Of a stretch of 64,000 nucleotides of DNA, positions 61,378 through 64,000 are shown one piece after another (the first letter of the stretch is position 1; every line of letters starts with the position of its first letter). The translations under genes were made by a program, and so were the position numbers. The stretch comes from an uncultured Christensenellaceae bacterium (GTDB lineage Bacteria > Bacillota > Clostridia > Christensenellales > UBA3700): assembly GCA_944383905.1 (NCBI GenBank), contig CALWRI010000005.1, positions 43,583-107,582 of the forward strand, in the 5' to 3' direction. The notes under the pieces are model-generated. The model saw only the letters and a program-made list of their open reading frames with translations. It ran no database searches and was not told the origin of the DNA.

Positions 61378-61407
61378 ACAATGCAATAGAAGCATTGTTA
61401 TTTTTTT
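61378..61407 (+). terminator. Intrinsic terminator after peptide gene
   Basis: ACAATGC, seven-base loop, GCATTGT, then TA and T7. Confidence 0.88.
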
Positions 61408-61515
61408 GCCTTTTTTCGATCATTTTTTAATTGCCATATAAAAATCAACGGCAAAAGTCAGGATCGTAAGCTTTGATCAAATATCGTAAAACGACGGAGG
61501 AGTTGTTGAATATCA

Positions 61516-61545
61516 TTGACTGCGTCCGATTTTTTATGTTATACT
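61516..61545 (+). promoter_or_regulatory. Promoter for tRNA-Ser
   Basis: TTGACT (61516-61521), 18 bases, TATACT (61540-61545), about 95 bases before the tRNA. Confidence 0.65.
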
Positions 61546-61570
61546 CAAAAAACGGAATCAAGGCTTGTTT

Positions 61571-61613
61571 ATAGCGAGGTGACCAAAAACCGTTTGGGCG
61601 CAAGCCCGCGAGG
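61571..61613 (+). pseudogene. Degenerate partial tRNA-Ser copy
   Basis: The 43 bases from ATAGCGAGG to GCCCGCGAGG match the intact tRNA-Ser from ATAACGAGG to GCCCACGGGG at most positions, with a two-base deletion at the anticodon. AAAACCGTTTGGG is shared exactly. The copy is offset by 89-91 bases, close to the tRNA length, so it looks like a decayed tandem duplicate. Acceptor and T arms are not recognisable. Confidence 0.65.
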
Positions 61614-61639
61614 AATAAAAAACTAAATATATCAGGCGT

Positions 61640-61728
61640 GGAGGCGTATCGAAGCGGTCATAACGAGGCGGTCTTGAAAACCGTTTGGGTGAAAGCCCAC
61701 GGGGGTTCGAATCCCTCCGCCTCCGCCA
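61640..61728 (+). tRNA. tRNA-Ser (anticodon UGA)
   Basis: Acceptor stem GGAGGCG pairs with CGCCTCC; discriminator G and an encoded CCA end at 61728. The anticodon loop CTTGAAA gives UGA, which reads UCA and related serine codons. A long variable arm (GGGTGAAAGCCC) and the GGTTCGAATCC T-loop confirm a class II serine tRNA of 89 bases with CCA. Confidence 0.97.
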
Positions 61729-61731
61729 GTA

Positions 61732-61768
61732 AGAACCTAAATCGAACCCTCGGTTTAGGTTCTTTTTC
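61732..61768 (+). terminator. Intrinsic terminator after tRNA
   Basis: AGAACCTAAA and TTTAGGTTCT form a ten-base-pair stem followed by T5. Confidence 0.88.
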
Positions 61769-61888
61769 TTTATGCTTTTCCGCTTTTATTATTGCATATA
61801 ACGTCATCAAACCGCCTATATCGGCTTGTAGCCGTTTGTATTGATATTTGGTCAATCGCATACAAGCGGACGGTTTATGCCGCGAAAG

Positions 61889-62011
61889 CCGCTTGACGTG
61901 AGAAAGGCGTATGGTAGGCTATTTGCCAACGGCAAACAAAAAGCCCCTTGGGGCGTTTGGTCTTGGCTCTTTGCCTAAATACCATACGCCGCAGAGGCTC
62001 GCGTCAAGCGG
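61889..62011. repeat. Nested inverted repeat, 123 bases
   Basis: Outer arms CCGCTTGACG (61889-61898) and CGTCAAGCGG (62002-62011); second arms GGCGTATGGTA (61906-61916) and TACCATACGCC (61980-61990), all perfect. Inside are two small hairpins, TTTGCC-AAC-GGCAAA (61922-61936) and GCCCC-TT-GGGGC (61943-61954). It lies 24 bases after the stop of the serine recombinase gene. It may be an element-end, a recombination site or a structured RNA. Confidence 0.85.
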
Positions 62012-62035
62012 AACGTGGAATAAATAGTCCGCGCT

Positions 62036-63529
62036 TTATATGCGCATTATCAATTGAAAGTCTGTCATTCTCGGCTCTTGTACGTTCTGAATATATATCG
62101 GGTACGGCACGTTGTCCGTATAAAAGGAAAAGCCCTGACTTTCGTCAAGGCTTATCGTTCTCGGGGCGTTGTAGACGATTATCATTTTATCGTCGAACAA
62201 CCGTATTTCTTTGACGAGCAGGTTTATCAGCATTTTCGGTTCCTGCTCCAACGCGAATTTGTAAAAGTCTGTAATTTCTTTTCTGTCGAGTTTGAACGCC
62301 GAATGAGATTGCTCTATGCGTATCTGTTTTTCGAGTTCCGCATTTTTCTCTTCGAGTTCTCGCAAGCGTTTCATCGCAGTGTTGCTCGTGCCGCCGTTTT
62401 CAATAGCGGTCATAATATTGTTTATGGAATTTTCCGTAGCGCGTTGTTCTTTAACTAATCTCGTCAATGCCGAATTGGCTTTTATGTAATTCTCCTGTAT
62501 TGTCATTAATTCGCTGATGATATAGTCCATATTGTTGCTTAACTGCGTTATGATATTTTCAAGTACGTAATTTTCAAGGACTTCCTTTCTTGCTTGGGAC
62601 TTTTTGCAGCCGTTGCCGTTCTTACGCCCCAAACACTTGTAATAGCGTTTTCGCTCGCCGTTCTTTGCCGTACCACACTCCGCGCTTACGGGACTGCCGC
62701 AATAGCCGCATTTCATTTTATGGCGCAATAAATATACAACTTCGGTACTGCGTTTTCCGTAATGATTGCTGTCTATCTTGTTGCGGACAATATCGTATGT
62801 TTCCTGCGGTACGATTTGCGGATAAATATTGGTGAACACTTCGCCATTATATCTGTATATCCCTGCGTATTTTTCGTTTTTGAGTATGTTGTAAACGGTA
62901 TTTCGCGCGAAAGGCTTACCGCGATTATAAATGCCTTTTGCGGTCAACGCCTTTATAATATCTTTTACATACACGCCTATTGCATATTGCTCAAAAATAT
63001 ATTTCACTGTTTCGGCTTTTTCTTCGTCAATAACGACTTTATGATTTTCCACTTTGTAGCCGTAAATAATAAAGCCGCCTGTGAAATTGCCTTTACTGCG
63101 CGTTTCACGCATACCGCGTTTTACCTTTTGCGAAAGTTCTGCGCTGTAATATTCTGCATAGCCTTCGAGCATACTTTCGAGTATGATTGCCTCGGGACTG
63201 TCGGGGATATACTCCATAGCGGATATAACCTTAACTCCGTTGTCTTTCAGTGTTTTCTTGTGTATCGCCGTTTCATATTTATTACGGCTGAAACGGTCGA
63301 ATTTGTAAACAAGCACAACATCGAAAGATTTTTTTGCGCTGTCTTTAATCATACGCTGAAAATCGGGGCGGTTGTCGTTTGTTCCCGTCATTGCTCGGTC
63401 AATGTAGGTGTCTAAGATTACAATGTCATTGGACTTTGCGTACTCATTGCATACGCGCAACTGTCCCTCAATGCTTTGCTCGGTTTGGCTATCCGAGGAA
63501 TAGCGGCAATAGATAACTCCTGTTTTCAT
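62036..63529 (-). CDS. Large serine recombinase
   Basis: The 497-residue protein catalyses site-specific integration or excision. The resolvase domain at about 1-145 has the catalytic serine in VIYCRYSSDSQTEQS (Ser11) and the arginine motif YKFDRFSRNKYET. A Recombinase domain follows (about 165-270). A zinc ribbon comes next (CGYCGSPVSAECG...CLGRKNGNGCKKS) and then a coiled-coil region near 330-400, the usual large serine integrase order. AAAGGAG precedes the ATG. Base use is more AT-rich than its neighbours, consistent with transfer. Confidence 0.95.
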   Translation of the reverse strand: MKTGVIYCRYSSDSQTEQSIEGQLRVCNEYAKSNDIVILDTYIDRAMTGTNDNRPDFQRMIKDSAKKSFDVVLVYKFDRFSRNKYETAIHKKTLKDNGVKVISAMEYIPDSPEAIILESMLEGYAEYYSAELSQKVKRGMRETRSKGNFTGGFIIYGYKVENHKVVIDEEKAETVKYIFEQYAIGVYVKDIIKALTAKGIYNRGKPFARNTVYNILKNEKYAGIYRYNGEVFTNIYPQIVPQETYDIVRNKIDSNHYGKRSTEVVYLLRHKMKCGYCGSPVSAECGTAKNGERKRYYKCLGRKNGNGCKKSQARKEVLENYVLENIITQLSNNMDYIISELMTIQENYIKANSALTRLVKEQRATENSINNIMTAIENGGTSNTAMKRLRELEEKNAELEKQIRIEQSHSAFKLDRKEITDFYKFALEQEPKMLINLLVKEIRLFDDKMIIVYNAPRTISLDESQGFSFYTDNVPYPIYIQNVQEPRMTDFQLIMRI

Positions 63530-63625
63530 AATTTTTAATCTCCTTTGAAAATGTATTTTTCGTCTTTCGACAAGGGGCGGACAAACGGAAACGCATTGTA
63601 AAGTTTATTTCTTATATCGCATTCT

Positions 63626-63677
63626 CCTTTTATGCAAGGGTTGCGAAAAGCAATGCACTTTACCCTTGCATAAAAGG
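63626..63677. promoter_or_regulatory. Perfect 16-base inverted repeat upstream of recombinase
   Basis: CCTTTTATGCAAGGGT and ACCCTTGCATAAAAGG, separated by 20 bases. It lies about 100 bases before the recombinase ATG, between it and the gene further right. On the minus strand the last arm contains an AAAAGGAG followed by an ATG with a five-codon frame, so it may be an RNA hairpin that hides a ribosome site, a terminator of the right-hand gene, or a protein site. Confidence 0.7.
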
Positions 63678-63718
63678 GCGGTTTCGTTTACGCTCCGCAA
63701 GCCGAAAGACAAAATGAT

Positions 63719-64000
63719 TCAGTTGCATTTCGGCAACTGCGATATGGTTTCGGGACTTACTTTGCCTATAAGGCACCCATCGTCCCAACAGTTAAAGTCA
63801 TCGAATAACAAGGCTTTTCTGTCGTCTATGCCTGTATGGCAGATAATATCCTCGTCCATAACGTCCGACTTGAAATAGGTCGGCAGATCTCCGCCGTATA
63901 CAAGCCGTTCGCCGCTCTTTTCCATGTATTTGAGCAGATAGCGGACGGACTGCACGACATCGTTTTTGTCTATCGCCTTGAAATCGTTTCTGCCGAAGTA
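63719..64000 (-). CDS. Unknown protein of the integrated element, N-terminus beyond window
   Basis: The frame is open from the window edge to a stop at 63719, giving 93 residues of the C-terminal part. It contains YFGRNDFKAIDKNDVVQSVR at the window edge and ends with CWDDGCLIGKVSPETISQLP. There is an in-frame GTG, but the coding pattern continues upstream of it, so the true start is outside. I recognise no family. The position upstream of the recombinase suggests it belongs to the element. Confidence 0.6.
   Translation of the reverse strand, partial: YFGRNDFKAIDKNDVVQSVRYLLKYMEKSGERLVYGGDLPTYFKSDVMDEDIICHTGIDDRKALLFDDFNCWDDGCLIGKVSPETISQLPKCN

Larger units (their letters stand above)
61889..64000. 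mobile_element. Probable left edge of an integrated element (incomplete)
   Basis: A large serine recombinase, a nested inverted repeat beside it, a second large inverted repeat and an unrecognised gene occur together next to a tRNA-Ser. The coding sequence of the recombinase is visibly richer in A and T than the rest of the window. The exact boundary and attachment site cannot be fixed, and the element continues past the window. Confidence 0.6.

Noticed and set aside
61503..61574. Short frame starting TTG after GGAGGAG
   Set aside because: It has a non-ATG start, overlaps the tRNA promoter and its -10 box, and shows no terminator of its own.
61658..61861. Minus-strand frame of 67 codons over the tRNA
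   Set aside because: Its C-terminal part is the antisense of tRNA-Ser, a well-known false gene call, and it runs through the tRNA terminator.

Overview
The window looks like chromosome of an endospore-forming anaerobe of the class Clostridia (Bacillota). The reasons are a germination and sporulation block (Veg, SPOCS-LysM coat-type protein, IspE, SpoIIR, SleB, YpeB), a DegV protein, Shine-Dalgarno sites of the AGGAGG type, and sigma-A promoters with 17-base spacers. A gut commensal lifestyle is inferred from the glycan and glycerol genes and the giant surface proteins; Christensenellales-like is a guess, not shown.

Layout. 1-3.3 kb (minus): one operon with a hydrolase-like protein, DUF951, signal peptidase I, an ACT-domain protein and a PFL/UPF0210 protein (cut by the window edge). 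3.4-6.0 kb: small membrane proteins and a zinc-ribbon protein. 6.2-10.1 kb: glycan operon (GPH sugar symporter, lipoprotein, GH20 hexosaminidase). 10.2-16.3 kb: glycerol-3-phosphate oxidation (two flavoproteins, DUF1667, glycerol kinase), then a second GPH symporter with its own promoter. 16.4-19.5 kb: TetR regulator with a clear operator, DegV, and a CoA-transferase.

20.2-39.5 kb is the most striking part. Two adjacent genes of 3,371 and 3,071 codons fill 30 percent of the window. The first encodes a lipoprotein with about four 570-640-residue super-repeats of an unrecognised beta-rich module. The second encodes a membrane-anchored protein with a GLUG/beta-helix head, a long chain of MBG-type repeats and a C-terminal transmembrane anchor. 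They probably form a cell-envelope pair.

39.7-45.0 kb: alpha-galactosidase with a divergent AraC regulator, an MFS transporter and a DUF2804 protein. 45.1-48.9 kb: a 48-residue protein, then an operon of an SCP2-like protein, two iron-alcohol-dehydrogenase homologues that have lost most or all metal ligands, and QueH. 49.0-53.0 kb: a Wzz-like membrane protein, an SDR oxidoreductase and a DECD-box RNA helicase. 53.1-58.6 kb: sporulation and germination block. 58.8-61.4 kb: TIR-like protein, XRE regulator locus, glyoxalase I, and a self-contained transcription unit for a 23-residue peptide. 61.6-64.0 kb: tRNA-Ser(UGA) beside a decayed partial copy, then a nested inverted repeat, a large serine recombinase and an unknown partial gene, which look like the edge of an integrated element.

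A recurring feature is leaderless gene starts: five genes have a -10 box 6-8 bases before the ATG and no Shine-Dalgarno site.
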